From Mucilaginibacter rigui (lineage in GTDB: Bacteria > Bacteroidota > Bacteroidia > Sphingobacteriales > Sphingobacteriaceae), in contig NZ_JACWMW010000003.1 in the NCBI RefSeq assembly GCF_014773275.1, positions 62,001-126,000 on the forward strand: a DNA stretch of 64,000 nt. Reading direction: 5' to 3'. Below are positions 40,897-50,312 of this stretch, in pieces. The notes below the pieces were generated by a model that ran no database searches, was not told the DNA's origin, and saw only the letters and a list, made by a program, of their open reading frames with translations. The position numbers and the translations under genes were made by a program. How positions within the stretch are numbered: the first letter of the stretch is position 1; each line of letters begins with the position of its first letter.

Positions 40897-42789
40897 TTAT
40901 AAATAATAATTCCCGCCGTCGGTTTTTATTTTGCCTGCATCCAGCAGCAGGCGGATGGTTTGGATCTTTTCTTTTTCGGTGCCAAGCTTTAATGAGATCA
41001 TTAGTTCATCTATTGTGCGGGTGTCTGTACTTAGCAGTTGTACTATCTCATTGGTAATGTCATCAAATATCTCTTCGGCATTCTTCTGTCGGCGTTCTTC
41101 CAGGCAAACATCACATACGCCGCATTTTGGCGCATTAAGCTCGTCAAAATAAGTTAGCAACATTTGGCTGCGGCAGCGTTTATGTTCGGCATAGGCAAAT
41201 ACAGCCTCCATTTTTTTGCGGTAGGTCTCCTTACGCTGATCAATAAATACCTTATTTATATACAGGTTGGTTATATGCTGGCGTGGCTTAAGCCAGGTTA
41301 TCTGCGGTTTATCTGTTTGGGGCAGGTAACTTAACAGGTTAAAATCCTGTAATTGCTGCAGGCCTTGTATCACCTGCTGGGTGTTCATGCCGGTGCGGCG
41401 GGCAAGGTCAAATTCCTTTAGGCGCACGTAATTTTCGAACGAGCCGCCGTATGACCGCAGCAGGGTTTTAATGAATGGATCCCAACCCGGGTTTTGGATC
41501 TGGAAGTTATAAAGTTCCTCGTTCAATACCTCAAACCGAAAACGTGATGGAAGGAATACACTTTCGTTAAAAGCGAGGTATTCGTCCTGCTCTAAAAATT
41601 TAAGGGCATTGAGCGTTTTTATGGCATCCAGTTGAAAACGACTGCAAAAATCGCCCAGGTCAAGCTCAAAGCTCACCCCTTCGCCGGCCTCGTATGCCAG
41701 CTGGCAATAATTGCCTAACTGGTGATAAACCTGTTTTATCTCATTAATGGTCGGGAAATTCTGGATGAACTTCTTTTCCTGCTTTATCCTGTCGGTAGGG
41801 TTGTATAAAAGCACCCCGTAAGCCCGCTGTTCATCGCGCCCGCCGCGGCCCGCTTCCTGGTAGTAAGCTTCCAGACTGTCGGGCACATCCTTATGTATCA
41901 CAAACCTAACGTCGGGCTTATCAATCCCCATCCCGAAAGCGTTGGTAGCTACTATAATTTGGGTGCGGTTGTTTTTCCATGCTTCCTGTTTTTCAGAGCG
42001 CTCGTCGGTAGGTAGCCCTGCATGGTAATAATCGGCTTTAATATGGTTTTGCTGGTAAAATTTGGCTATCTCGAAGGTTTCCTTACGGCTGCGTACATAT
42101 ACAATGCCGCTACCGCCAATACCTTTTGCCACATCCAATAGTTTACGCAGTTTATCTTCGGTGGTTTGCACCACGTACCTTAAATTTTTACGCTCGAAAC
42201 TTTGCTGGTAAATGGTGCCGTTTTTAAACAACAGCTTCTCCTGTATATCATCCCGTACCTCGGCTGTAGCGGTTGCAGTAAGCGCCAGTACCGGTACATT
42301 GGGGTGCAGTTCGCGCAGGTCGGCAATGTGCAGATATGACGGGCGGAAATCATACCCCCATTGCGAGATACAATGCGCCTCATCGACCGCGAAGAGGTTT
42401 ACCTTCATATATCTGATCCGCTCGCGCACCAGTTCGGATAATAAACGCTCGGGCGATAGGTATAAGAATTTCACCGGGCCGTAAATACAATTATCAAGGG
42501 CTATATCCACTTCGCGCTTGCCCATGCCCGATACGATAGCCATCGCCTCGATGCCTTTCGCTTTCAGGTTCTCTACCTGGTCCTTCATCAGCGCTATAAG
42601 GGGCGATACTACAATACAGATCCCCTCCTGCAATAAGGCCGGTACCTGGAAACATACCGATTTGCCACCGCCGGTTGGCAGTAAAGCTAAAGTATCCGTA
42701 CCCTGCAATACCGAAGTGATGATCTCTTCCTGCAAAGGCCGGAAGCTGTCATGTCCCCAATATTGTTTTAATAGCTCGCGTGGCGTCAT
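40897..42789 (-). CDS. recQ: RecQ-family ATP-dependent DNA helicase
   Basis: A 3'-5' DNA helicase for recombination and fork repair. The 630-aa protein has Walker A LLPTGGGKSVC (around residues 35-45), VDEAHCISQWGYDFRP, the second RecA-like domain with ATNAFGMGIDKPDVRFVIH and EAGRGGRD, and a zinc-binding RQC region with four Cys (CRSQ, PKCGVCDVC). It ends soon after the winged-helix part and appears to lack an HRDC domain, so it is shorter than the E. coli type. Single gene. Confidence 0.94.
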   Translation of the reverse strand: MTPRELLKQYWGHDSFRPLQEEIITSVLQGTDTLALLPTGGGKSVCFQVPALLQEGICIVVSPLIALMKDQVENLKAKGIEAMAIVSGMGKREVDIALDNCIYGPVKFLYLSPERLLSELVRERIRYMKVNLFAVDEAHCISQWGYDFRPSYLHIADLRELHPNVPVLALTATATAEVRDDIQEKLLFKNGTIYQQSFERKNLRYVVQTTEDKLRKLLDVAKGIGGSGIVYVRSRKETFEIAKFYQQNHIKADYYHAGLPTDERSEKQEAWKNNRTQIIVATNAFGMGIDKPDVRFVIHKDVPDSLEAYYQEAGRGGRDEQRAYGVLLYNPTDRIKQEKKFIQNFPTINEIKQVYHQLGNYCQLAYEAGEGVSFELDLGDFCSRFQLDAIKTLNALKFLEQDEYLAFNESVFLPSRFRFEVLNEELYNFQIQNPGWDPFIKTLLRSYGGSFENYVRLKEFDLARRTGMNTQQVIQGLQQLQDFNLLSYLPQTDKPQITWLKPRQHITNLYINKVFIDQRKETYRKKMEAVFAYAEHKRCRSQMLLTYFDELNAPKCGVCDVCLEERRQKNAEEIFDDITNEIVQLLSTDTRTIDELMISLKLGTEKEKIQTIRLLLDAGKIKTDGGNYYL

Positions 42790-42799
42790 TTTAGTTTAC

Positions 42800-42828
42800 C
42801 AAAAAAGCCCGTCGTACGGCGGGCTTTA
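42800..42828 (-). terminator. Terminator of gltA
   Basis: aaagcccgtcgtacggcgggcttt stem, T-rich tail on the minus strand; it lies just before the recQ start. Confidence 0.8.
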
Positions 42829-42856
42829 ATAATTTTATTTTAGCAGTTAGTGAATT

Positions 42857-42988
42857 TACTCACCCGGTCATTGCTTCGCTCGATCACTCTCTCTTCGCTG
42901 CGCGGAAAGGGGGGTACGCTGCATTTTTTCACCCACCCTCTTTGCGTAGCAGAGAGGGTCGACCAGCGTAGCGTAGTCGGGGTGAGTT
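42857..42988. repeat. Imperfect inverted repeat element downstream of gltA
   Basis: Left arm tactcacccggtcattgctt (and following) faces a right arm ending cggggtgagtta; inner parts (ctctctcttcgctgcg / tgcgtagcagagag) also pair. Words of the same type occur at 48930-48975 and 50020-50065. Confidence 0.65.
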
Positions 42989-43004
42989 ACACCCTTGGCT
43001 GCGT

Positions 43005-44294
43005 TTATTTTCTATCCTTAATATCAGTATAGTTTTTATCGGTTTCGCCAACGTATATCTGTCGCGGGCGGCCAATAGGCTCCTTGTTCGCCTTCATTTC
43101 CTTCCACTGGGCAATCCATCCCGGCAGGCGGCCTAAGGCAAACAGTACGGTGAACATTTCTGTAGGGAAACCAAGCGCGGTGTAAATAATACCCGAATAA
43201 AAATCAACATTAGGGTAAAGCTTGCGCTCAACAAAATATGGATCACTCAGGGCTACTTCTTCCAGTTTCTTCGCTATCTCTAAAGTCTCGTCGTTAATGC
43301 CTAATTTCTCCAGGATATCATCGCAGGCTTTTTTAATGATCTTGGCGCGTGGGTCAAAGTTTTTATAAACACGGTGGCCAAAACCCATCAGGCGGAACGG
43401 ATCGTTCTTATCTTTTGCTTTGGCAACCCATTTATCAACGTCGCCGCCGTCTTCTTTTATTTTTTGCAGCATTTCTACAACCGCCTGGTTGGCACCCCCA
43501 TGCAGCGGGCCCCAAAGCGCAGAGATACCTGCCGATATTGACGCATAAAGGTTAGCATCTGACGAACCTACTATACGCACAGTTGATGTTGAGCAATTTT
43601 GCTCATGATCAGCATGCAGTATAAGCAGTTTGTTCATGGCGCTTACTACAACCGGGTCTATCTCCACATCCTCGGTACGCTGCCCAAAGGTCATGTGCAT
43701 AAAGTTGGTCACATAATCGTATTTGTTACGCGGGTAGATAACCGGGTGCCCTAACGATTTTTTGTAGATCCACGATACGATGGTACTCATTTTGGCTATC
43801 AGCTTAATGATCTCGATGTTGATCTCCCCGGCAGACAAGCCTTGTTTTAACGATGCCGGGTTAAAAGCGGCCAAAGCACCAATAAGTGACGATAACTGCC
43901 CCATAGGGTGCGAACCCGAAGGGAAGCCGTCAAAAAACTTCTTCATATCCTCGTGTACAAGGGTATGGTGGCTTATTTCAAACTCAAATGCCTGTAATTG
44001 CTCGGCGGTAGGCAGTTTACCATATATAAGCAGGTAAGCAACCTCAATAAAGGTTGATTTTTCTGCCAGTTGTTCAATAGGATAGCCGCGATATTTAAGA
44101 ATACCAACTTCGCCATCTAAAAACGTGATGGCGCTTTTTGTAGCGCCGGTATTTTTGTAACCGATATCTAATGTAACATAACCGCTCTGGTCGCGCAGTT
44201 TAGAAATATCGATAGCTTTTTCGCCCTCGGTACCTTCTATAACAGGCAGATCATAGGTTTTATCACCAATTTTTAATTGTGCAGTTTCAGACAT
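43005..44294 (-). CDS. gltA: Citrate synthase
   Basis: Condenses oxaloacetate and acetyl-CoA in the TCA cycle. The 429-aa type II enzyme shows AITFLDGEVGILKYRGYPIEQLAE (in parts), LILHADHEQNCSTSTVR with the first catalytic His, ALWGPLHGGANQAVV and GFGHRVYKNFDPRAK with the second His and Arg, and the catalytic Asp in NVDFYSGII. A -7 box lies upstream and a terminator downstream; apparently monocistronic. Confidence 0.97.
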   Translation of the reverse strand: MSETAQLKIGDKTYDLPVIEGTEGEKAIDISKLRDQSGYVTLDIGYKNTGATKSAITFLDGEVGILKYRGYPIEQLAEKSTFIEVAYLLIYGKLPTAEQLQAFEFEISHHTLVHEDMKKFFDGFPSGSHPMGQLSSLIGALAAFNPASLKQGLSAGEINIEIIKLIAKMSTIVSWIYKKSLGHPVIYPRNKYDYVTNFMHMTFGQRTEDVEIDPVVVSAMNKLLILHADHEQNCSTSTVRIVGSSDANLYASISAGISALWGPLHGGANQAVVEMLQKIKEDGGDVDKWVAKAKDKNDPFRLMGFGHRVYKNFDPRAKIIKKACDDILEKLGINDETLEIAKKLEEVALSDPYFVERKLYPNVDFYSGIIYTALGFPTEMFTVLFALGRLPGWIAQWKEMKANKEPIGRPRQIYVGETDKNYTDIKDRK

Positions 44295-44314
44295 AGAAAA
44301 AATAGTATTTGCAA

Positions 44315-44322
44315 CAAATGTA
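44315..44322 (-). promoter_or_regulatory. Putative -7 box of gltA
   Basis: Minus strand TACATTTG fits TAnnTTTG, 20 bases before the gltA ATG. Confidence 0.45.
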
Positions 44323-44440
44323 AATAAATCTGCGTATTAATAGCCTTTAAGATATATTTACTCTTTGTAAAATTCTTATTAAGTAAGTATGTTGTTATCC
44401 CCAATATTGTTTGGTATTAATAAAAAACTCATCCTGGTAT

Positions 44441-47400
44441 ATGTCTTTTAAAAATAGGGCCCTGCTATTAATTGAAAACGACATAACTATTTACAGGCTT
44501 ATTTTATTGGGCTTACTGATAGCCAGCCCTGCATTACATTATTTGTGTTATGATAACTCATATGATCCTATTTGGCTGCGTTTAATAAACAGTGCATTTT
44601 GTTTGGTAACACTGGCTTTATCTTACAATAAAAGCAGAGTGTTTCTCAAAGCCATGGTATATGTTACCATTGTTTCATGCCTGTTTATAAATAACTTTAT
44701 ACTATTAGGGGTTAACGGTTTTGAGCATGTTTATGTTTTTAGTTCTATTACCATATTTATTGCCGTAACCCTTTTTTGCAAGCAACGGCGCGAATTTGTA
44801 GGTGTAACCCTGTTAAATATAGCCGCGGTGGTGGCCGCTTATTATACCGCCCCAAAAGTTAACGTTTCTGTAAACGTGCTGATTATACTATCGGGTATTT
44901 TTACACTGATAGCTTATGTATCGTTCCTGGTGATGCTGGCATACAAAATGCAGTTTAAAAAAGCTGTTAACAACATTATTCAGCTAAACGAATCGCTAAT
45001 AACAAATGCCGAAAAATTAAGGAATAGCCAGCAGCAGATGCATGCACTTATTAGCTCTATAAATGATACTATTTTTGAGTTTGATGAGAAGGCTACCTGT
45101 ATAAATGTATGGTTCGGCCCTCAATCGCCGGCGTATTTAAAAGCCGATGATTTTTTAAATAAAACCCTGCTCGAATCAATCGGTCCGGAAAGGGCTAAAC
45201 CTTTTTTGGAAGTTTATAATCATGTTTTAAAGTATAATAAAACTACCAGTATAGAGTTTCCTTCAGTTTACGGCGAACCGGGCTGGTTTTTGGCAAAGGC
45301 ATCGCCTGTAGTTGATGTTACCGGTAAATATATCAAACGCATATCTGTGTCTGTTACCGATATTTCTGAACAAAAGAAACATGCAGATGCCTTAACAGAA
45401 AACAAGAACCTGCTGCTGCAAGCCCAGGATATTGCCAAAACGGGGAACTGGTGGTATGACAGCGATACCCAAGAGAGTTATTGGTCGGAAAGCCTTTTTA
45501 AAATATTGGAGGTTGATAACGCTCCTGAAGGAAAAGCCCGGTTTGAGTATTACATGAGTATGGTACATCCGGATGATACCGAAGCCGCTGCAAACTATAT
45601 AAACAATATCAGTTCAGTAACCGAGGGTAGCCTTGAACATAAGTTCATTACCCCCAAAGGCAATTTAAAATACTTGCGCTTACTGCGTGGCGACCTGCTA
45701 CTGAATGAAACTGGTGGTTTGAAACGGGTAGTAGGTATTATACAGGATATTACTGAAACCAAATTGGCAGAAAAAGCTGTAAAAGTAAGCCAGGCAGAAC
45801 TGCTTGAAGCCCAAACCATAGCAAAAATTGGTAACTGGAAATGGGACAGTACTCTAAAAATATTATCGTGGAGCGATGAGGTAAACTCAATTTATGAGGC
45901 GGATGCCGGCATGGTATCGTCATCGCGCTTTGGTAAAACGCTTTTACAATGCATCCACCCTGATGACAGGTATATAGTAAACCACCTGTTTAAAAGTGGG
46001 GATAACAGTGGCTCATCTTATGAATACCGCATCATTACCCCTAAAGGAAATATTAAGCATATAAGTGTTATTACAGGTAAATTAATGTACCGGGAGGACG
46101 GTAGCGTGCGCAAAATTATTGGCACCCTACAGGATATTACCCAACGTAAACAAGCAGAGATAGATTACCGCCGTACCGAAAACAAATACCGCCTGGTGCT
46201 TGAAACCATTAAACTTGCGGCTTTATCATTGGATGCCGGCGGCAAAGTGATATTCTGTAATAAATACCTGGCCAACCTGGTAGGGTATAGCCAGATGGAA
46301 ATATTGGGTATGAACTGGATGGAGCATTTTGTGCCCGGCGAACATCAGGAAATATTGAGCACATGGTTTAAAAATAACAGTATTAAAGCCCATTACGTAA
46401 ACTCTATATTATGCCGCAACGGTGAACTGCGTACTATTAGCTGGCAAAATACGGTTAGTTATGACGAGAACGGCAACATTAAAGAAACTACCAGTATTGG
46501 CGAAGATATAACCGTACAGCAAAAGGTGAGGCAGGAACTAATAACGGCCAAAGAGCAGGCTGAGCGATCTTCTCATTTTAAATCGGAGTTCCTGTCTATC
46601 ATGAGCCACGAAATTCGTACGCCGATGAACGCGGTAATTGGTACCATCAACCTGTTGCTTGAAGAAAGCCCAAAGCCCGAGCAACTGGAGTACCTGAATA
46701 CGCTTAAGTTTAGCAGCGAGAATCTGCTTGCCATTATTAACGATATTTTAGATTATAATAAGATAGAGGCCGGGAAGCTGCAATTGAGTAATATTCCCTT
46801 TAATATCCATCAGCTGGTACACAATATCAGGCAGTCGTTTTATTCAAAAGCGGTTGAGAAAAATTTGGAAATTGAACTGTTAGCAGATAGTAATATCCCC
46901 GAATACCTGATGGGCGATCAGATACGCCTTGGCCAGATATTGATAAACCTTGTAAGTAATGCAGTTAAATTTACGCAGGAAGGGAAGGTAACTATTTCGC
47001 TTGAAAAGGAACAAGAGATAAGCAATAACGAAGTATTGATAAAATTTACGGTGGCCGATACAGGCATAGGTATTGCTGCCGAAAACATGGCTATTGTTTT
47101 TGACCCTTTTATACAGGGGCCGCAAACCATTACGCATAATTATGGCGGTACAGGCCTTGGGCTTGCTATAACTAAACGGCTGATAGAGCTTTACGGGAGC
47201 AGCATACATGTATTTAGCGATTTAGGGAAAGGCGCGAGGTTTACTTTTAATATACGTTTTGCTACGGCATCCCCAATTGCCGACATACAGCATACCGCAG
47301 CCAGCGTTAATGACCTGATATTACCACCGAACCTTTATGGTATGAATATTTTGGTGGTTGATGATAATAAAATGAACCTGATGATAGCCTCGAAGTTTTT

Positions 47401-47710
47401 GCGAAAATGGCAGGCAAATGTGGCCGAGGCTATAAACGGGCAAATTGCAGTAGATATGGTAAATGCAGGTAATTACGATATGATAATTATGGACTTGCAG
47501 ATGCCCGTAATGGATGGGTTTGCAGCAACAGCCATAATCAAACAAAGCCACCCAAATATACCCGTTATAGCATTTACAGCCGATGCCATGCCCGAAACCC
47601 ACAGCAAAGCATACGAGGCCGGCATGTGCGATTACCTGACCAAGCCCTTTGTGCCCGATATGCTTTTTGAAAAGGTATTGCGCTACCGCAAGGCTACCAT
47701 CCCGCATTAA
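44441..47710 (+). CDS. Multi-PAS hybrid sensor histidine kinase
   Basis: A membrane-bound hybrid kinase of about 1089 aa. Residues 1-185 contain about six membrane segments. Four PAS-type sensor domains follow (around 195-320, 330-455, 460-580, 585-705), each with a closing ITE/DITxxK-like linker (TDISEQKKHAD, QDITETKLAE, QDITQRKQAE). The HisKA motif FLSIMSHEIRTPMN holds His723; the HATPase has NLVSNAVKFT, DTGIGI and GGTGLGLAI; the C-terminal receiver has VDDNKMN and the phospho-acceptor Asp1018 in IMDLQMPVMDG. The receiver is the last domain, so an Hpt protein (one lies at 11418) and a separate response regulator are needed. The ATG at 44441 was preferred to the TTG at 44411. Confidence 0.92.
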   Translation: MSFKNRALLLIENDITIYRLILLGLLIASPALHYLCYDNSYDPIWLRLINSAFCLVTLALSYNKSRVFLKAMVYVTIVSCLFINNFILLGVNGFEHVYVFSSITIFIAVTLFCKQRREFVGVTLLNIAAVVAAYYTAPKVNVSVNVLIILSGIFTLIAYVSFLVMLAYKMQFKKAVNNIIQLNESLITNAEKLRNSQQQMHALISSINDTIFEFDEKATCINVWFGPQSPAYLKADDFLNKTLLESIGPERAKPFLEVYNHVLKYNKTTSIEFPSVYGEPGWFLAKASPVVDVTGKYIKRISVSVTDISEQKKHADALTENKNLLLQAQDIAKTGNWWYDSDTQESYWSESLFKILEVDNAPEGKARFEYYMSMVHPDDTEAAANYINNISSVTEGSLEHKFITPKGNLKYLRLLRGDLLLNETGGLKRVVGIIQDITETKLAEKAVKVSQAELLEAQTIAKIGNWKWDSTLKILSWSDEVNSIYEADAGMVSSSRFGKTLLQCIHPDDRYIVNHLFKSGDNSGSSYEYRIITPKGNIKHISVITGKLMYREDGSVRKIIGTLQDITQRKQAEIDYRRTENKYRLVLETIKLAALSLDAGGKVIFCNKYLANLVGYSQMEILGMNWMEHFVPGEHQEILSTWFKNNSIKAHYVNSILCRNGELRTISWQNTVSYDENGNIKETTSIGEDITVQQKVRQELITAKEQAERSSHFKSEFLSIMSHEIRTPMNAVIGTINLLLEESPKPEQLEYLNTLKFSSENLLAIINDILDYNKIEAGKLQLSNIPFNIHQLVHNIRQSFYSKAVEKNLEIELLADSNIPEYLMGDQIRLGQILINLVSNAVKFTQEGKVTISLEKEQEISNNEVLIKFTVADTGIGIAAENMAIVFDPFIQGPQTITHNYGGTGLGLAITKRLIELYGSSIHVFSDLGKGARFTFNIRFATASPIADIQHTAASVNDLILPPNLYGMNILVVDDNKMNLMIASKFLRKWQANVAEAINGQIAVDMVNAGNYDMIIMDLQMPVMDGFAATAIIKQSHPNIPVIAFTADAMPETHSKAYEAGMCDYLTKPFVPDMLFEKVLRYRKATIPH

Positions 47711-48011
47711 TGATCTGGACAAGTAGCAGTTAACCTGCTGTTATATCCCTAATCTGCAAAAAAAACATATTGGTGTAGGCCCACTTTTCCATCCTTAAGA
47801 CTTTTATACACCCTCCCGCAAAGGGGGTTAGACTGCCCGTTTCAAAAATCTTCTGTCTTTTCACCGTCATAAACAGCCCGTTTACCGACATAAACAGGCT
47901 GTACATCTAATACAGCCAAAATCGCTGTAACGTTTCGTAACTGATAGCGTCATATTGGTGTATTTAAAAATTAGAAAAATAATAAAACACTCACAATCAA
48001 ATAATAATAAC
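47711..48011. other. Gene-free stretch with the first GIN operator
   Basis: About 300 bp. After the kinase stop comes an ordinary spacer, then the operator layout at 47862-47929 (two direct repeats 21 bp apart and TACAG-N9-CTGTA) and about 80 bases of leader to the ATG at 48012. The leader holds ctgtaacgttt, conserved before all three paralogues. No small ORF seen. Confidence 0.7.
47862..47929 (+). promoter_or_regulatory. Operator layout upstream of GIN paralogue 1
   Basis: caccgtcataaaca at 47862 and taccgacataaaca at 47883 are direct repeats with a 21-bp period. TACAG-N9-CTGTA follows at 47911-47929, 27 bases after the second accg. The same elements, spacing and order precede paralogues 2 and 3. 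Confidence 0.7.
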
Positions 48012-48623
48012 ATGAAAACTCAGTTTTTAACCATAGCAACCATCTTCACTTTAGCATTAGGTACAGTAACATCAACTTTTGCAGCCACTACCAATAACAA
48101 CAATGGCGAAGTAAGCACAACACTAACAAACGTTAGCAAAATAAATAAAATAGAATTACACGGAAACGTTGAACTGTACGTATCTGACGGTACAGCCGAC
48201 CAGGTAAAAGTTTACAACAAATACTACTCAGAAAGTGCTTTGGTACAAAGCCAGAACGGTGTGTTACGTATATCATCATACACCGATAAAAAATTAGTAG
48301 TTTGGGTAACCGCTAACGATCTGCAAGCCATCGTAGCTAATGATAACTCAACCGTAAAATCATTCGGTACACTGGAGAGGTTAGACCTTGATGTAACGTT
48401 AAACAACACATCGTCTGCCGATTTAAACCTGGATGCTTACAAAGCAAACATCAACGTAAACGACCGTGCAAAAGCAAACATCAGCGGTAACGTTAATGAT
48501 TATAACTTAACACAAGACCAATCTGCAACTGTTAACCACAGCAACCTTGCAGCCATTAACCGCAGCAAAACAGTAACTAATAAAATGGTAAAGGCCGATC
48601 AGGCTGAATTAGCTATCCTGTAA
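48012..48623 (+). CDS. GIN-like secreted protein, paralogue 1
   Basis: A 203-aa secreted protein of the head-GIN (DUF2807) type: signal peptide (1-24, TSTFAA), then a right-handed beta-helix-like series of short strands (KINKIELHGNVELYVSDG, DQVKVYNKYYSESALVQ, GVLRISSYTDKKLVVWV). The rest contains repeated strand-turn units ending ADQAELAIL. Family members are predicted to be surface or periplasmic beta solenoids, often encoded in multiple copies in Bacteroidota, with unknown function. It shares an operator layout with the two copies that follow. The ATG at 48012 was chosen over an upstream frame. Confidence 0.8.
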   Translation: MKTQFLTIATIFTLALGTVTSTFAATTNNNNGEVSTTLTNVSKINKIELHGNVELYVSDGTADQVKVYNKYYSESALVQSQNGVLRISSYTDKKLVVWVTANDLQAIVANDNSTVKSFGTLERLDLDVTLNNTSSADLNLDAYKANINVNDRAKANISGNVNDYNLTQDQSATVNHSNLAAINRSKTVTNKMVKADQAELAIL

Positions 48624-48657
48624 GTATTACTTTTGCAAAAGTTCAATATATATTTCT

Positions 48658-48692
48658 GGAAGCCATCAGTTCAACTGGTGGCTTTTTTGTTT
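48658..48692 (+). terminator. Terminator of GIN paralogue 1
   Basis: aagccatcagttcaactggtggctt with a T tract. Confidence 0.8.
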
Positions 48693-48782
48693 TTAGGGGG
48701 GATTTATATTGAAGGAAAGAATGGGTCAGACCGGTGTTGTTTATCATTCTGTGGTCTTCAGAGCGATATCGATAGCTGAAAT

Positions 48783-48911
48783 TTCATTGCCGTTGGCTTC
48801 AGCCAACGGATACCAAACAGAAGTTCTCAGGCTTTAGCCAAACTATCAAACAGAATTTGGCTAAGCCATTACCGCCTCATTTATCCGTCCCTTAAAAGGG
48901 ACGGCAATGAA
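48783..48911. repeat. 129-bp MITE-like element with 11-bp terminal inverted repeats
   Basis: Ends ttcattgccgt (48783-48793) and acggcaatgaa (48901-48911) are perfect inverted repeats. Each end carries a hairpin: ccgttggc-ttca-gccaacgg (48790-48809) and ccgtccc-ttaaaa-gggacgg (48885-48904). The middle is AT-balanced with no ORF. Confidence 0.85.
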
Positions 48912-49090
48912 TTGACTAAGTTTAGCGAGTTAACCCACCTGATCATCGCTTCTCCGGGCCCCTCCCTCTTTTTCACTGTGTGGATATAGATGCCAGGAGG
49001 AGGCAATTCACACCCTGTTCGGTTATGATACAGTATTAAAGGCCTTGTTATTTGACGTTATTTTTAACATCAAAAAATTCTTCCCCCGTT

Positions 49091-49158
49091 CACCGCCACA
49101 TTTTTACCATTCACCGACAATAACCCGCACTGTGTCTAATACAGGCCGTTTGGCTGTA
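49091..49158 (+). promoter_or_regulatory. Operator layout upstream of GIN paralogue 2
   Basis: ttcaccg words at 49091 and 49112 (caccg positions, 21 bp apart); TACAG-N9-CTGTA at 49140-49158, 27 bases after the second accg. The N9 spacer differs from copy 1 while the arms and distances are kept. Confidence 0.7.
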
Positions 49159-49236
49159 ACGTTTATCCGTGCCAGTCGTCATATCTAAGTATTTAATAAC
49201 ACAACTTATAGTCCTCACAATCAAAATATTAGTAAA

Positions 49237-49845
49237 ATGAAAACAACAATATTAACCATGGTAGCCGTAATGATTATGGCAGTGGTAACCACCAAAAACA
49301 CTTATGCAAACGTTAACAATAATAACAACGATGCAAGCGTAACCTTAACCAATGTAGGCAAGATCAACAAGATCGAGATCCACGGAAATGTTGAACTTTT
49401 TGTATCAGACGGTGCTACCGACCAGGTGAAAGTGTACAACAAATATTACTCAGAAAGCGCTTTGGTACAAAGCCAGAACGGTGTGTTGCGCATCTCATCA
49501 TACAAAAATGAAAAATTAGTGGTTTGGGTAACAGCCGCAGATTTACAAGCCATCAGCGCTTATGACAATGCCGAAGTAAAATCATTTGGTAAATTAGAAA
49601 GGCTTGACCTTGAAGTTAACCTGTACAACACTGCATCTGCCGATTTAAACCTTGACGCTTACAAAGCAACCATCAACGTAAACGACCGTGCAAAAGCCAA
49701 CATCAGCGGAACTGTTAATGATTATAACTTAACACAAGACCAATCTGCAACCGTTAACCACAGCAACCTTGCAGCCGTTAACAGCAGCAAAAAAGTAACT
49801 AATAAATTTGTAAAGGCCGATCCATCAGAATTAGCTATCCTGTAA
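49237..49845 (+). CDS. GIN-like secreted protein, paralogue 2
   Basis: A 202-aa secreted protein, same family as paralogue 1. The signal peptide (MKTTILTMVAVMIMAVVTTK) and the first 120 residues are almost identical to paralogue 3, including VTAADLQAISAYDNAEVKSF. From about residue 130 (ADLNLDAYKA, DRAKANISG, DYNLTQDQSATVNHSNLAA) and at the end (ELAIL) it instead follows paralogue 1. It is thus a mosaic. Function unknown as for the family. Confidence 0.8.
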   Translation: MKTTILTMVAVMIMAVVTTKNTYANVNNNNNDASVTLTNVGKINKIEIHGNVELFVSDGATDQVKVYNKYYSESALVQSQNGVLRISSYKNEKLVVWVTAADLQAISAYDNAEVKSFGKLERLDLEVNLYNTASADLNLDAYKATINVNDRAKANISGTVNDYNLTQDQSATVNHSNLAAVNSSKKVTNKFVKADPSELAIL

Positions 49846-49877
49846 ATGTTATTTCTGCAAAAGGTCAAAATATATAC

Positions 49878-49912
49878 TCTGTAAGCCATTGCCACACGCG
49901 ATGGCTTTTTGT
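49878..49912 (+). terminator. Terminator of GIN paralogue 2
   Basis: aagccattgccacacgcgatggctt with a T tract. Confidence 0.75.
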
Positions 49913-50166
49913 TTTAGAGCATTTATACTGAATCCAACGGCTTTTGACTAAGACTATTTACCCCGCTCATTTATCCCTCCTTCTAAAAGCGGCAGCAATG
50001 AATTAGCTAAGTTTGACGAGTATACTCATCCCTGACATAGCTTCGCTTGACTACCCTTTCTTTACTATTAGCAAAAAGCGCAATTCACATCCTGTTCGGT
50101 TATGATACAGTATTAAAGCCACTGTTATTTGCTGTTATTTTGAACATCAAAAAAACTTTTGCCGTT

Positions 50167-50234
50167 CACCGCTACTTTTCTGCCGTTCACCGATAAAAAC
50201 CCGCACTGTGTCTAATACAGGCCTATTTGCTGTA
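50167..50234 (+). promoter_or_regulatory. Operator layout upstream of GIN paralogue 3
   Basis: cacc words at 50167 and 50188 in gttcaccg, 21 bp apart; TACAG-N9-CTGTA at 50216-50234, again 27 bases after the second accg. Confidence 0.7.
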
Positions 50235-50312
50235 ACGTTTATCTGTGTCAATCGTCATATCTATGTATTTAATAACACAACTTATAGTATTCATAATCAA
50301 AATATTAATAAA

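Larger units (their letters stand above)
48624..49236. other. Gene-free stretch between GIN paralogues 1 and 2
   Basis: About 610 bp. It holds the terminator of paralogue 1 (48658-48692), the 129-bp element with 11-bp terminal inverted repeats (48783-48911), gagttaaccc/gcttctcc words like the element at 42857, and the operator layout of paralogue 2. No coding frame of note. Confidence 0.75.
49846..50312. other. Gene-free stretch between GIN paralogues 2 and 3
   Basis: About 470 bp: terminator (49878-49912), then a decayed copy of the right part of the preceding gap (ctcatttatccctccttcta then agcggcagcaatgaattag), operator layout for paralogue 3, and the conserved leader. The gap is evidently a duplicate of the 48.9-49.2 kb gap in which the hairpin has lost its pairing. 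Confidence 0.75.
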
